DNA from: JAZKSG01 sp964384785
GTDB lineage: Archaea > Thermoplasmatota > E2 > DHVEG-1
Length of the DNA stretch: 24,752 bases
Assembly (NCBI GenBank): GCA_964384785.1
Contig: CAYLLH010000081.1
Coordinates: forward strand, 1 to 24,752
Direction of reading: 5' to 3'
The notes beneath the pieces are model-generated. The model made no database searches. It was given only the letters and a program-made list of their open reading frames with translations, and was not told where the DNA came from. A program made the position numbers and the translations under genes. Below are positions 1-7,718 of this stretch, piece after piece; the first letter of the stretch is position 1, and each line of letters opens with the position of its first letter.

Positions 1-1254
1 GCTGTCGGTGGTGATGTTTATCCGGCATCTACTTTGATTGATCATCTTCTTCGTTATGAAAAAAATCCTAACATCAAAATGATGGTTTGCCTCGGAGAAG
101 TCGGTGGTAAAGCAGAGTATGAAATAGTTGAAGCACTCAAAGATGGCCGTTTGACTAAACCTCTGGTGATGTGGGTCACAGGAACTTGTGCAGAAATGTT
201 ACCAGGTGGAGTACAGTTTGGTCATGCTGGTGCTAAAGCAGATTCGAAAGCAGACACTGCTCCAGCTAAAAACCAAGCACTAAGAGATGCAGGAGCTGTT
301 GTTCCTGAATCATTTGATGACTATGGACAAAAAATCAAGGAAACATTTGAAAAACTCAAAAAACAGGGAAAAATAGAGGAATTCGAGGAACCTTCTACTC
401 CTAATGTTCCTATGGATTACAAACAAGCACTTGCTGAAGGACTTGTAAGAAGACCTACTAATTTCATATCAACTATTTGTGATGAAACCGTGGAAGTACA
501 CAACTACTGCGGTGTTCCAATAGATGAAGTAATCAAGAAAGACTATGGAATAGGTGGAGTACTTGGACTTCTTTGGTTTAAAAAAGACTTACCAAAATAT
601 GCTCGTGAATTTATCGAACTTGTAATTCAAATCGTAGCTGACCATGGACCGGCTGTATCTGGTGCACATAACACTATTGTTACAGCTCGTGCTGGAAAAA
701 GCCTTATTGAGTCAATTGTTAGTGGAATGGTAACCATTGGTCCACGATTTGGAGGAGCAGTAAACGGTGCAGCTAAACACTTTTCACTTGGTTTTGAAAA
801 AGACATGGAACCACGTGAGTTTGTTGATTACATGAAACAACAAAACATCCGTATACAGGGAATAGGACACCGTATTCACAGTATAGATAACCCAGATGTC
901 CGAGTAGAAATCATGATAAACTATGCAAAAAAACATTTCCCAAAACATCCACTTTTGGATTATGCATTGCAGGTTCAAGGTGTTACAACTATGAAGAAAA
1001 ACACTTTGATTTTAAATGTAGATGGATGTATAGGAGTATTGTTTGTAGACATGCTTACAAATCTTGGATATAGTCGCGATGAAATCAAAGAAATGGTTGA
1101 CATGGGATTTTTCAATGCGTTCTTCATCATAGGTAGAACAATGGGTTTCATGGGACACTACTTTGATCAGAAACGACTAAAAACAGGATTATATCGTCAT
1201 CCATGGGATGACATCCTATATGATGTACCGGATAAACCAGAAAAGGTGGAATAA
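1..1254 (+). CDS. aclA: ATP-citrate lyase large subunit, C-terminal part (5' end outside window)
   Basis: ATP-citrate lyase cleaves citrate with ATP and CoA to acetyl-CoA and oxaloacetate, the key citrate-splitting step of the reductive TCA cycle. The frame is open from base 1 and the first codons read AVGGDVYPASTLIDH, matching the interior of the succinyl-CoA-synthetase-like part of the enzyme, so the start lies upstream and the ATG at 34 is internal. The FGHAGA motif carries the phospho-accepting His (codon 223-225). After about residue 130 comes the citrate-synthase-like citryl-CoA lyase domain, with SGAHNTI, the GIGHR histidine loop and NVDGCIG. The C-terminus (GFMGHYFDQKRLKTGLYRHPWDD) closely resembles the end of the animal enzyme. 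The small subunit AclB is presumably upstream. The isocitrate dehydrogenase gene starts 4 bases after the stop, implying co-transcription. Family assignment is secure; cleavage in vivo is inferred. Confidence 0.95.
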   Translation, partial: AVGGDVYPASTLIDHLLRYEKNPNIKMMVCLGEVGGKAEYEIVEALKDGRLTKPLVMWVTGTCAEMLPGGVQFGHAGAKADSKADTAPAKNQALRDAGAVVPESFDDYGQKIKETFEKLKKQGKIEEFEEPSTPNVPMDYKQALAEGLVRRPTNFISTICDETVEVHNYCGVPIDEVIKKDYGIGGVLGLLWFKKDLPKYAREFIELVIQIVADHGPAVSGAHNTIVTARAGKSLIESIVSGMVTIGPRFGGAVNGAAKHFSLGFEKDMEPREFVDYMKQQNIRIQGIGHRIHSIDNPDVRVEIMINYAKKHFPKHPLLDYALQVQGVTTMKKNTLILNVDGCIGVLFVDMLTNLGYSRDEIKEMVDMGFFNAFFIIGRTMGFMGHYFDQKRLKTGLYRHPWDDILYDVPDKPEKVE

Positions 1255-1258
1255 AAAA

Positions 1259-3502
1259 ATGGCTGAAGAAAAAATAATATATACACGGGTTGACGAGGCT
1301 CCACGTCTCGCAACATATTCTTTTCTACCAATTCTAAAAACATTTACTAAAGCAGCAGGGGTAAAAATTGAAACAAGAGATATATCGCTAGCGGGAAGAA
1401 CTATAGCAAAATTTCCAGATTATCTTACAGATGAACAAAAACAAAGTGATGATTTAAAAAAACTCGGAAAACTTGTAAACACTCCTGAAGCAAACATCAT
1501 AAAACTTCCATGTATAAGTGCATCAGTTCCACAACTAAAAGCCGCTGTTAAAGAACTCCAAGAAAAAGGATACAACATACCTGATTACCCTGAGGAACCA
1601 AAAAATGAGGAAGAAAAAGAAATCAAGGTACGTTTTGACAAAGTTAAGGGAAGTGCAGTAAACCCTGTTCTTCGTATGGGTAACTCAGATAGACGTGTAC
1701 CAGGTCCTGTAAAAAATTATGCAAAAAACAACCCGCATTGGATGGGTGAATGGACAAGTGATTCTAAATCTCATGTATCCCATATGGAAAAAGGAGATCT
1801 TCGATCTACAGAGAAATCAATGACTTTATCAGAAGATCAAACTGGTATAGCTCAAATTGTTTTTGAAGATGAAAATGGAAACAAAAGAGTTCTCAAAGAG
1901 AAACTTCCGTTGATTGATAAAGAAGTTATTGATGCAGCAGTACTTAACAAAAAAGAGTTAAGAAGTTTCTTAAGAAAACAAATTGATGATGCTAAAGAAA
2001 AAGACATCTTGTTCTCGGTTCACTTGAAAGCTACTATGATGAAGGTATCTGATCCGATTATTTTCGGTCATGTTGTATCAGTGTTTTTTGATGATGTATT
2101 TGAAAAACATGCTGAAACATTTAAAGAACTAGGAATAAGTCCAAACAATGGACTTGGAGAGCTTTATTCTAAGATAGAGGAACTTCCAGAAGATAAACAA
2201 CAAGAAATCAAAGATGACATAGATGCTTGTTATAAGAAAAGACCGAAACTAGCGATGGTTAACTCTGATAAGGGTATCACTAATTTGCATGTTCCAAGTG
2301 ACATAATTATTGATGCATCGATGCCTGCAGCGATTCGTAACTCTGGGCAGATGTGGGGTCCGGATGGTGAAACATATGATGCTAAGTTTACAATCCCTGA
2401 GAGTAGCTATGCTGGAATCTATCAGGAAGTAATAGATTTCTGTAAAGAAAACGGAGCATTTGATCCGGCAACCATGGGAACAGTACAAAACGTTGGTCTT
2501 ATGGCACAGAAAGCAGAAGAATATGGATCACATGATAAAACATTTGAAATCTCAGGGAATGGAACCGTCAAATGTATATCAGAAAAAGGAGAAACACTTC
2601 TTGAACAACCAGTAAATGATGGTGACTTGTTTAGAATGTGCCAGGTTAAAGATCTACCAGTTCAAGATTGGGTTAAACTTGCTGTAAATCGTGGAAAAGC
2701 AACTGGTTACTCTGTTGTTTTCTGGCTTGATGAAAACCGGGCACATGACAGAGAATTAATCAAAAAAGTAAACAAATATCTAAAAGACTATGACACCTCC
2801 GATCTTGATATAAAAATCATGTCACCAGTAAAAGCAACACGTTTCAGCTGTGAACAGATAAGCAAAGGAAAAAACACAATAGCTGTAACAGGCAACGTAT
2901 TAAGAGATTACTTAACAGATTTATTCCCAATAATTGAAGTTGGAACCAGTGCAAAAATGCTATCAATTGTTCCACTTATGAACGGTGGCGGCCTTTTTGA
3001 AACTGGCGCGGGAGGGTCTGCACCAAAACATGTGCAACAATTCCAAGAAGAAAACCATCTTCGATGGGACAGCTTAGGAGAATTTTTGGCAATAGCTCCA
3101 TCATTAACACATCTTGCAAAGCGAACAGATAATAAAAAAGCATTAATTCTTGCTGAAACATTAGACAAAGCAACCGAGAAATATCTGCAAAACAATAAAT
3201 CACCATCAAGAGTAGTAAATGAACCAGATAACAGAAACAGTCACTTTTATTTAGCTATGTACTGGGCAGAAGCACTCTCCGAGCAAAACAAAGATCAGGA
3301 GTTACAAACAGTTTTTGAAAAACTATACAAGGAACTAAAAAACAATGAAGAAAAAATCAACCAAGAAATGCTAGAAGTCCAAGGAAAAACAATGGAAATC
3401 GGTGGATACTACAAACCAGATGACAATCTTGCATCAAAAGCAATGAGACCCAGTGAAACATTCAATAAAGCACTTAAAAAAATAGAAGTAGTTGACGCAT
3501 AA
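1259..3502 (+). CDS. icd: Monomeric NADP-dependent isocitrate dehydrogenase
   Basis: Interconverts isocitrate and 2-oxoglutarate plus CO2, using NADP in characterised members. The 747 residues match the monomeric type (about 740), which differs from the common dimeric enzyme. Visible signatures are GNSDRR with the following KNYAKNNPH and DSKSHVSHM segments near residue 141 (substrate loop), HLKATMMKVSDP near residue 257 with the likely catalytic Lys, GGGLFETGAGGSAPKHVQQF near the NADP site, and NRNSHFYLA near the end. I chose ATG 1259 over an upstream in-frame ATG at 1208 because GGTGGA sits 10 bases before it, MAEEKIIYT is a typical family start, and 1208 lies deep inside aclA. It follows aclA by 4 bases, so the two are probably one transcript. 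This family is mainly bacterial, so transfer into this archaeon is plausible but untested. Confidence 0.95.
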   Translation: MAEEKIIYTRVDEAPRLATYSFLPILKTFTKAAGVKIETRDISLAGRTIAKFPDYLTDEQKQSDDLKKLGKLVNTPEANIIKLPCISASVPQLKAAVKELQEKGYNIPDYPEEPKNEEEKEIKVRFDKVKGSAVNPVLRMGNSDRRVPGPVKNYAKNNPHWMGEWTSDSKSHVSHMEKGDLRSTEKSMTLSEDQTGIAQIVFEDENGNKRVLKEKLPLIDKEVIDAAVLNKKELRSFLRKQIDDAKEKDILFSVHLKATMMKVSDPIIFGHVVSVFFDDVFEKHAETFKELGISPNNGLGELYSKIEELPEDKQQEIKDDIDACYKKRPKLAMVNSDKGITNLHVPSDIIIDASMPAAIRNSGQMWGPDGETYDAKFTIPESSYAGIYQEVIDFCKENGAFDPATMGTVQNVGLMAQKAEEYGSHDKTFEISGNGTVKCISEKGETLLEQPVNDGDLFRMCQVKDLPVQDWVKLAVNRGKATGYSVVFWLDENRAHDRELIKKVNKYLKDYDTSDLDIKIMSPVKATRFSCEQISKGKNTIAVTGNVLRDYLTDLFPIIEVGTSAKMLSIVPLMNGGGLFETGAGGSAPKHVQQFQEENHLRWDSLGEFLAIAPSLTHLAKRTDNKKALILAETLDKATEKYLQNNKSPSRVVNEPDNRNSHFYLAMYWAEALSEQNKDQELQTVFEKLYKELKNNEEKINQEMLEVQGKTMEIGGYYKPDDNLASKAMRPSETFNKALKKIEVVDA

Positions 3503-3520
3503 AAAATCTAATTAAAACAA

Positions 3521-3540
3521 TTTTTTATCTTTTTTTTATT
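3521..3540 (+). terminator. T-rich terminator after icd
   Basis: Two T runs (3521-3526 and 3530-3537) begin 18 bases after the icd stop, with more T at 3543-3548. Archaeal RNA polymerase can terminate on T tracts alone. No stem is needed or seen. Confidence 0.45.
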
Positions 3541-3659
3541 CGTTTTTTAATAAAAATTTATTTAAAACAAAGAACTAATTAATCTAAAACCGATAACTAA
3601 AAAATCACAATAAATCTTAGAGTTTTGAATCAATAAAAAAAGGATGGAGTAAAAATAAG

Positions 3660-4868
3660 ATGGATTCCATGGAAATAGATAAAAGTATAGATGAAGCAAA
3701 AAAACACTTCGGCCAAATAATTGAAGAACAACTAGAAAGAGTAGAACTAATGAAACAACAAAAAAACTGGATAAACTACGATGAACTCAGACCCATAATA
3801 ATAGGATTAGTAGGTGGAGACGGAATAGGCCCCACTATATGTAATCATGCAAAAAACATTTTGGAATTCCTACTAAAAAATGAAATAAATGATTTAAAAG
3901 TAAAATTTGTAACAATTGAAGGATTAACCATAGAAAACAGAGCTAAAGAAAACAAAGCCATACCAAATGACATCCTTGAAGAAATAAAAAAATGTCATGT
4001 CATACTCAAAGGACCAACTACAACACCAAAAAAAGGAGATCCATGGCCAAACATAGAAAGTGCCAATGTAACCATGAGACGAGAGCTTGATCTTTTTGCA
4101 AATGTTCGACCTGTAAAAATACCAGAGAAAAACATAAATTGGACTTTTTTCAGAGAAAACACAGAAGGAGCCTACATTCTAGGAAGCAAAGGAACACATG
4201 TAACAGATGATCTAAGTATTGATTTCAAAGTAATAACAGAACAAGGAGCAGAGAGGATTATAAAACTTGCTTTTGAACATGCAAAAAAAACTGGTCTTAA
4301 CAAAGTAACTGTTGTGACAAAAGCAAATGTAGTGAAAGCCACCGATGGAAGATTTTTAAGAGTAGCAGAAAAAGTAGCTGAAGACTACCCTGAGGTTGAA
4401 TGGGATGACTGGTTTGTAGATATAATGACGGCTAAACTAGTAGATCCTAACCGTCAATCACAATTCAAAGTAATAGTATTACCCAACCTATACGGCGATA
4501 TTTGTACGGATGAAGCAGCACAAATCCAAGGAGGCGTTGGAACAGCGGGAAGTGCAAATATTGGAAAAAGATATGCAATGTTCGAACCAATACATGGAAG
4601 CGCACCCCGTATGGTAAAAGAAGGAAGAGCTAAATATGCTGATCCAAGTAGTGCAATAAAAGCAGCCGTGATGCTACTTGATCATATTGGTTTTTCAAAA
4701 AAAGCTAAAAAACTCAACATGGCATTGGATATATGCGCAGAGTATGAGAAAAAAATTAAAACCACAGGACACGAAGATGGCGCAACTGGTGATGAATACG
4801 CAGAATACATAATGGAAACACTAAAAGACCCAGGTTTAGAAGAAAAATGGAATAGCTATCAAAAATAA
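3660..4868 (+). CDS. Isocitrate dehydrogenase of the dimeric IDH/IPMDH fold
   Basis: A 402-residue beta-decarboxylating dehydrogenase, unrelated to the monomeric enzyme upstream. The substrate loop ESANVTMRRELDLFANVRP keeps the Ser-x-Asn and two Arg that E. coli IDH uses to hold isocitrate; isopropylmalate dehydrogenases have hydrophobic residues there. FRENTEGAY carries the catalytic Tyr, TKANVVK the Lys, and NLYGDICTDEAAQ the metal-binding Asp residues. The nucleotide segment EPIHGSAPRM lacks the Asp-Ile typical of NAD enzymes and the Lys-Tyr typical of NADP enzymes, so cofactor choice is open. GGAG at 3646-3649 precedes ATG 3660 by 10 bases; a second ATG at 3669 is worse placed. The first 45 residues form a charged helix-like extension. 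It has its own 157-base upstream gap and T-rich end, so it is probably a separate transcript. Homoisocitrate dehydrogenase is a less likely alternative. Confidence 0.85.
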   Translation: MDSMEIDKSIDEAKKHFGQIIEEQLERVELMKQQKNWINYDELRPIIIGLVGGDGIGPTICNHAKNILEFLLKNEINDLKVKFVTIEGLTIENRAKENKAIPNDILEEIKKCHVILKGPTTTPKKGDPWPNIESANVTMRRELDLFANVRPVKIPEKNINWTFFRENTEGAYILGSKGTHVTDDLSIDFKVITEQGAERIIKLAFEHAKKTGLNKVTVVTKANVVKATDGRFLRVAEKVAEDYPEVEWDDWFVDIMTAKLVDPNRQSQFKVIVLPNLYGDICTDEAAQIQGGVGTAGSANIGKRYAMFEPIHGSAPRMVKEGRAKYADPSSAIKAAVMLLDHIGFSKKAKKLNMALDICAEYEKKIKTTGHEDGATGDEYAEYIMETLKDPGLEEKWNSYQK

Positions 4869-4875
4869 ACTCAAA

Positions 4876-4890
4876 TTTTTCTAATTTTTT
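4876..4890 (+). terminator. T-tract terminator after the second isocitrate dehydrogenase gene
   Basis: T runs at 4876-4880 and 4885-4890 follow the stop codon within 25 bases and precede a new TATA-like region. Confidence 0.4.
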
Positions 4891-4934
4891 AAAAGATATA
4901 TACTTTTTTTAAAATCTCTATAAAAGTAAAAATC

Positions 4935-4942
4935 TATAAATA
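4935..4942 (+). promoter_or_regulatory. TATA box candidate for the DUF167-Toprim pair
   Basis: TATAAATA lies 35-42 bases before ATG 4977, which predicts a transcript start about 10 bases before the gene. A second TATAAA at 4955-4960 is too close to the ATG unless the transcript starts inside the gene. There is no good Shine-Dalgarno site, consistent with a very short leader. Confidence 0.4.
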
Positions 4943-4976
4943 ATATAAGTAGCATATAAAGTCTCCAGTAAAAGGT

Positions 4977-5300
4977 ATGCCTGATATAGAAAAAGCAGTC
5001 CGGAGTGATGCTAAAGGTACCTATATTGAGCTTTCTGTTACTCCTGACTCAAAAAAATGTTTGTTTCCTGCCGGCTTTAATAAATGGAGAAAAAAGATAG
5101 ATATTAACGTAAGTTCTCCTGCTAAAGATAACCAGGCAAACAAGGAAATACTTATTACTTTAGCTACTTTTTTTAACAAAAATATTGAAGATATCTATAT
5201 AGTAAATGGTAAAAAAAATAAAAATAAAACTGTTTTAGTTAAAGATATCTCTTTTGATACTGCTGTAAAAAAATTACAGGAGTCAATAAATGGATTATGA
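4977..5300 (+). CDS. DUF167 (YggU-like) family protein
   Basis: A small alpha/beta protein of 107 residues, near the usual length of about 100. Recognisable family features are the opening beta strand YIELSVTPDSKK, the central segment INVSSPAKDNQANKEI (family pattern: small residues, then a Lys/Asn-rich turn before a helix), and a closing helix DTAVKKLQESING. No catalytic residues are known for the family and no function is assigned. The last 11 bases overlap the next gene, so translation is probably coupled. The family assignment rests on the Ala-Lys-Asp-Asn-Gln-Ala-Asn-Lys helix start and overall layout. Confidence 0.8.
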   Translation: MPDIEKAVRSDAKGTYIELSVTPDSKKCLFPAGFNKWRKKIDINVSSPAKDNQANKEILITLATFFNKNIEDIYIVNGKKNKNKTVLVKDISFDTAVKKLQESINGL

Positions 5301-5685
5301 AAAATCTCTTGAAAATATCGAAAAAATTTTTGAAGAACTAAGAGAAGAATGTAAAAATAAACCTATTATTGTCGAAGGAGAGAGGGATGTTAAAGCTCTT
5401 CGTAAACTTGGTATAAATTGTAAAATCATAAAGGCTAACAAAGGAGTTTCATTAACAGATTTTTGTGATATACTTGCAAGAAAATACAAAGAGATAATAA
5501 TTTTAACAGATTGGGACAAAAAAGGAGGATTTCTTTGTTCAACTATAAAGAAAAATCTTCAAGGAAGAATTGATTGTAATGTTTATTATCGAAAAATTTT
5601 AGCTCAGAATTGTACAACAAAAAAAATTGAGGGTGTACCCTCCTGGTTGGATACCATTAAAAAACATATTAAAGAAACTTATTAG
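5290..5685 (+). CDS. Small Toprim-domain protein, UPF0292 type
   Basis: A 131-residue stand-alone Toprim domain. Residues 1-24 form a charged helix. PIIVEGERDVKAL then supplies the conserved Toprim Glu after the first strand, and IIILTDWDKKGG supplies the Asp-x-Asp metal-binding pair. Toprim domains carry out phosphodiester chemistry in primases, topoisomerases and OLD nucleases, but these minimal archaeal members have no settled role. GGAG at 5279-5282 is 7 bases before ATG 5290, supporting the start despite the 11-base overlap with the DUF167 gene. The fold call is firm; RNA or DNA processing is inference. A structured RNA candidate begins 20 bases after the stop. Confidence 0.85.
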   Translation: MDYEKSLENIEKIFEELREECKNKPIIVEGERDVKALRKLGINCKIIKANKGVSLTDFCDILARKYKEIIILTDWDKKGGFLCSTIKKNLQGRIDCNVYYRKILAQNCTTKKIEGVPSWLDTIKKHIKETY

Positions 5686-5704
5686 ATGTAAATTTAAAAG
5701 AATT

Positions 5705-5799
5705 ATTGGATGGGATCCTTTTGAAGAGAGATCCGGTGAGATTGCATTCTCACAAAAAAAATTATTTTTTTTTGACAGACCCATCCAGTTCTTTTTTTT
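5705..5799 (+). ncRNA. Cloverleaf-like structured RNA candidate with T-tract end
   Basis: Pairing read by eye gives an outer stem 5705-5714 with 5780-5789 (10 pairs, one G-U). Inside it are three hairpins. The first is 5713-5717 with 5730-5734 (GGATC/GATCC), which competes with the last two outer pairs. The second is 5736-5741 with 5748-5753 (GTGAGA/TCTCAC, 6-base loop). The third is 5754-5761 with 5766-5773 (eight A against eight T, 4-base loop). Eight T follow at 5792-5799. It could be an elaborate 3' end of the Toprim transcript or an independent small RNA. It matches no RNA family I recognise and lacks tRNA features. Confidence 0.35.
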
Positions 5800-5831
5800 A
5801 GAAATATTTTAGAAAAAAATCATATATAAAT

Positions 5832-5886
5832 TTTGTCTTAAAACTTATAGACAATAAACGAAAAATTATTATTTTTATAAGACAAA
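5832..5886. repeat. Inverted repeat, 9-base arms
   Basis: TTTGTCTTA (5832-5840) and TAAGACAAA (5878-5886) are perfect inverted copies 37 bases apart, just downstream of a TATA-like CATATATAAA. It may be a regulator site or a leader hairpin for the zinc-ribbon gene. In such AT-rich DNA chance cannot be excluded. Confidence 0.4.
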
Positions 5887-6014
5887 GTTTTTGAGAAATC
5901 TTTAAAATCAATATAAAGATAAATAATTAGAAAAGTATTTGGAAAAAGTAATCATTACATAATACACAAAAAGGTATTAGATAGGGAAAGATTGAGGAGT
6001 GACCAAGCTATAAA

Positions 6015-7208
6015 ATGTTGATTACCAAAAAGGTAGAATGTCCAACTTGCGGACGTAAAGTAAAAAAATCTGATTTAATACTAGTTGAAACAACAATAAA
6101 AACTAAGGTCACATGTTGCCCAGATTGTATTAAATATCTAAATGTTAGAAAAACAATCAAAGATGACAAAAGCCTTTTATCAAGAAAAGAAAGCGATTAT
6201 AAACTGGATGAATCAGTCCACGATGGAACTGAAAGCATATATAAAAGCCATCTTAAAGCAAAAAATATAGACATATTAAAACAATCAAAAGAAGAACAAG
6301 ATACACTTCCTGATGCTCAGGAGATGGAAAGGAGAGCTCTTGAAGAACAAAAAAGAATTGATAGAATTGCCGAAAGAAACAAACAAGAAGAGATAGAAAA
6401 CAAAAAAATAACAGAGGAAACTAAAGAAGATAAATCACTTATAGAACGTATAAGCTCAAAAGATAATAAAAAAGAAGAAACAAAATCTGAAGAAACCGAA
6501 GAAAAACCAGATACCGAAAAACAAGGATCATCTCTATTGGAAACAATAGGAGTTACAAAAAAAGAAACAGATAAAGAAGAAAAATATAAAAAATCTGAAC
6601 CAGAAAAAAATGATTCTAAAAAAGATGATTATTTTGGAAGTAACAACAAAAAAGAGAAAACTCCTTTAGAGAAACTAAAAGAGACGGCATCAGAAAGAGA
6701 TGAAAAAATAAAAAAAGAAAACGAAGACCAAATAATTGGATCACATGATAACGCTGATAGAATATCTCAAACTATTCAAAAAAAACAAAAAGAAAGAGAA
6801 TTCAAAGTTACAGCATCCGACTGGATGGTAACATCGGATCCAATGATTGATAAAATTTCTTTAGCTATAGAGCGGAAACAAAAAGAGAGAGCAGAAAAAG
6901 GCTATATTAAAATTAATGGTAAAAAAGTTGTTAAACAGAAAAAACAAGAGGGATCTGAACCAACTGTTATCCCAATAGAGGAAGAAGTCAAAGAAAAAAA
7001 GGAAGAAAAAACCATTGAAGAAAAAGTAGATGAAAAAATCGGTGAACCTGAAGAAAAAAAACCCTATGAGGCACCAGGTACGCAGGTTAAAAAAATATTG
7101 AAAGTAAGATGCCCAACTTGTAATAAAGAATTTAGTATAGAGAAAAGATCAGGTAAAGTTCATCTCAAATGTCCTAACTGTGGAGAAGAAGGAGAAGTTG
7201 AGTTATAG
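6015..7208 (+). CDS. Unrecognised protein with N- and C-terminal zinc ribbons and charged middle
   Basis: I do not recognise this family. Residues 9-38 carry CPTC and, after about 21 residues, CCPDC (C9, C12, C34, C35, C38), a treble-clef or ribbon-like metal site. Residues 366-389 carry CPTC and CPNC (C366, C369, C386, C389), a classic zinc ribbon. Between them lie about 320 residues of very Lys/Glu-rich, low-complexity sequence likely to be coiled coil or disordered. It contains a near-repeat, DRISQTIQKKQKERE and DKISLAIERKQKERA, about 33 residues apart. There is no membrane segment or signal peptide. GGAGTGA lies about 12 bases before ATG 6015, a somewhat long gap. It is single-gene and convergent with the hydrogenase operon. 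A nucleic-acid-binding or scaffold role is possible, with no direct support. Confidence 0.8.
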   Translation: MLITKKVECPTCGRKVKKSDLILVETTIKTKVTCCPDCIKYLNVRKTIKDDKSLLSRKESDYKLDESVHDGTESIYKSHLKAKNIDILKQSKEEQDTLPDAQEMERRALEEQKRIDRIAERNKQEEIENKKITEETKEDKSLIERISSKDNKKEETKSEETEEKPDTEKQGSSLLETIGVTKKETDKEEKYKKSEPEKNDSKKDDYFGSNNKKEKTPLEKLKETASERDEKIKKENEDQIIGSHDNADRISQTIQKKQKEREFKVTASDWMVTSDPMIDKISLAIERKQKERAEKGYIKINGKKVVKQKKQEGSEPTVIPIEEEVKEKKEEKTIEEKVDEKIGEPEEKKPYEAPGTQVKKILKVRCPTCNKEFSIEKRSGKVHLKCPNCGEEGEVEL

Positions 7209-7221
7209 AATTATAAAATAA

Positions 7222-7237
7222 TTTTTTTTTATTTTTT
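7222..7237 (+). terminator. T-tract terminator of the zinc-ribbon gene
   Basis: Nine T (7222-7230) and six T (7232-7237) follow the stop codon, overlapping the end of the convergent protease gene. Confidence 0.45.
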
Positions 7238-7705
7238 GTTTAAATTATTGATTTCTTCGGTTAGTTTATTAAATATTTTTTCAAAGTTTTTTTTAATATC
7301 CTCTGATATAGTTTCCCCATAATCTGTGTTTTTTGGTTGAACACCGAAAATATAAAATTGTTTTTTTGTCGGTTTTATTTTTTTATAGATTTCAATTATT
7401 TTTAGTACATCGGTTTCATGTATTGAAACAGGATTTTTGTTATTTTTTTGAGATGTTACATTTTCGGGTTTGAAAAAAAAACTTGAGCTAGGTTTCTGGT
7501 TAAAGTTTACTGCATCGATAAAAATTATTTGATCATATGGTTCAATCATGTGTATTAAATTCATACCAGGTATACCTGCTTCTATAAAATCTATATTTTC
7601 TGGAATTAAATTTTTGTTTTGTTTTAGTTTTTGTAAAAGAAGTATTCCTACTCCGTCATCTTCTCGAAATAGGTTTCCTAGACCGATTATGGCTGTTTTT
7701 TTCAT
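7229..7705 (-). CDS. NiFe hydrogenase maturation protease (HyaD/HycI family)
   Basis: This endopeptidase removes the C-terminal tail of the hydrogenase large subunit after nickel insertion. The 158 residues fit the family (about 150-165). IGLGNLFREDDGVG at the N-terminus contains the acidic nickel ligand of the family, FIDAVNF the second acidic ligand, and SIHETDVL the His ligand. The gene lies 13 bases after its likely substrate gene in the same operon, and that large subunit ends with a 7-residue tail after the last metal-binding motif, as expected for a processed enzyme. No Shine-Dalgarno site is evident, so translation may depend on coupling to the upstream gene. It is the last gene of the operon. 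Confidence 0.93.
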   Translation of the reverse strand: MKKTAIIGLGNLFREDDGVGILLLQKLKQNKNLIPENIDFIEAGIPGMNLIHMIEPYDQIIFIDAVNFNQKPSSSFFFKPENVTSQKNNKNPVSIHETDVLKIIEIYKKIKPTKKQFYIFGVQPKNTDYGETISEDIKKNFEKIFNKLTEEINNLNKK

Positions 7706-7718
7706 AAATAATTTTTTT

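Larger units (their letters stand above)
5686..6014. other. Gene-free stretch of 329 bases with structured elements
   Basis: No convincing protein gene is present. A frame from 5627 to 5812 is open but overlaps the Toprim gene and has no family features. The stretch holds a cloverleaf-like fold candidate with a T tract (5705-5799), a TATA-like CATATATAAA (5821-5830), a 9-base inverted repeat (5832-5840 with 5878-5886), and the leader of the zinc-ribbon gene with GAGGAGTGA at 5994-6002. Confidence 0.6.

Noticed and set aside
3660..4868. Annotation as 3-isopropylmalate dehydrogenase
   Set aside because: The substrate loop has Ser-x-Asn and Arg as in isocitrate dehydrogenase, not the Leu-rich loop of isopropylmalate dehydrogenase, and no leucine pathway genes are nearby.
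5705..5789. Reading the cloverleaf-like fold as a tRNA
   Set aside because: There is no T-loop sequence, no anticodon arm of correct size, and the third arm is only A against T. It is kept only as an unassigned RNA candidate.
5627..5812. A 61-codon plus-strand frame overlapping the Toprim gene
   Set aside because: It shares most of its length with the Toprim 3' end in another frame, reads through the predicted RNA fold and poly-T, and shows no family features.
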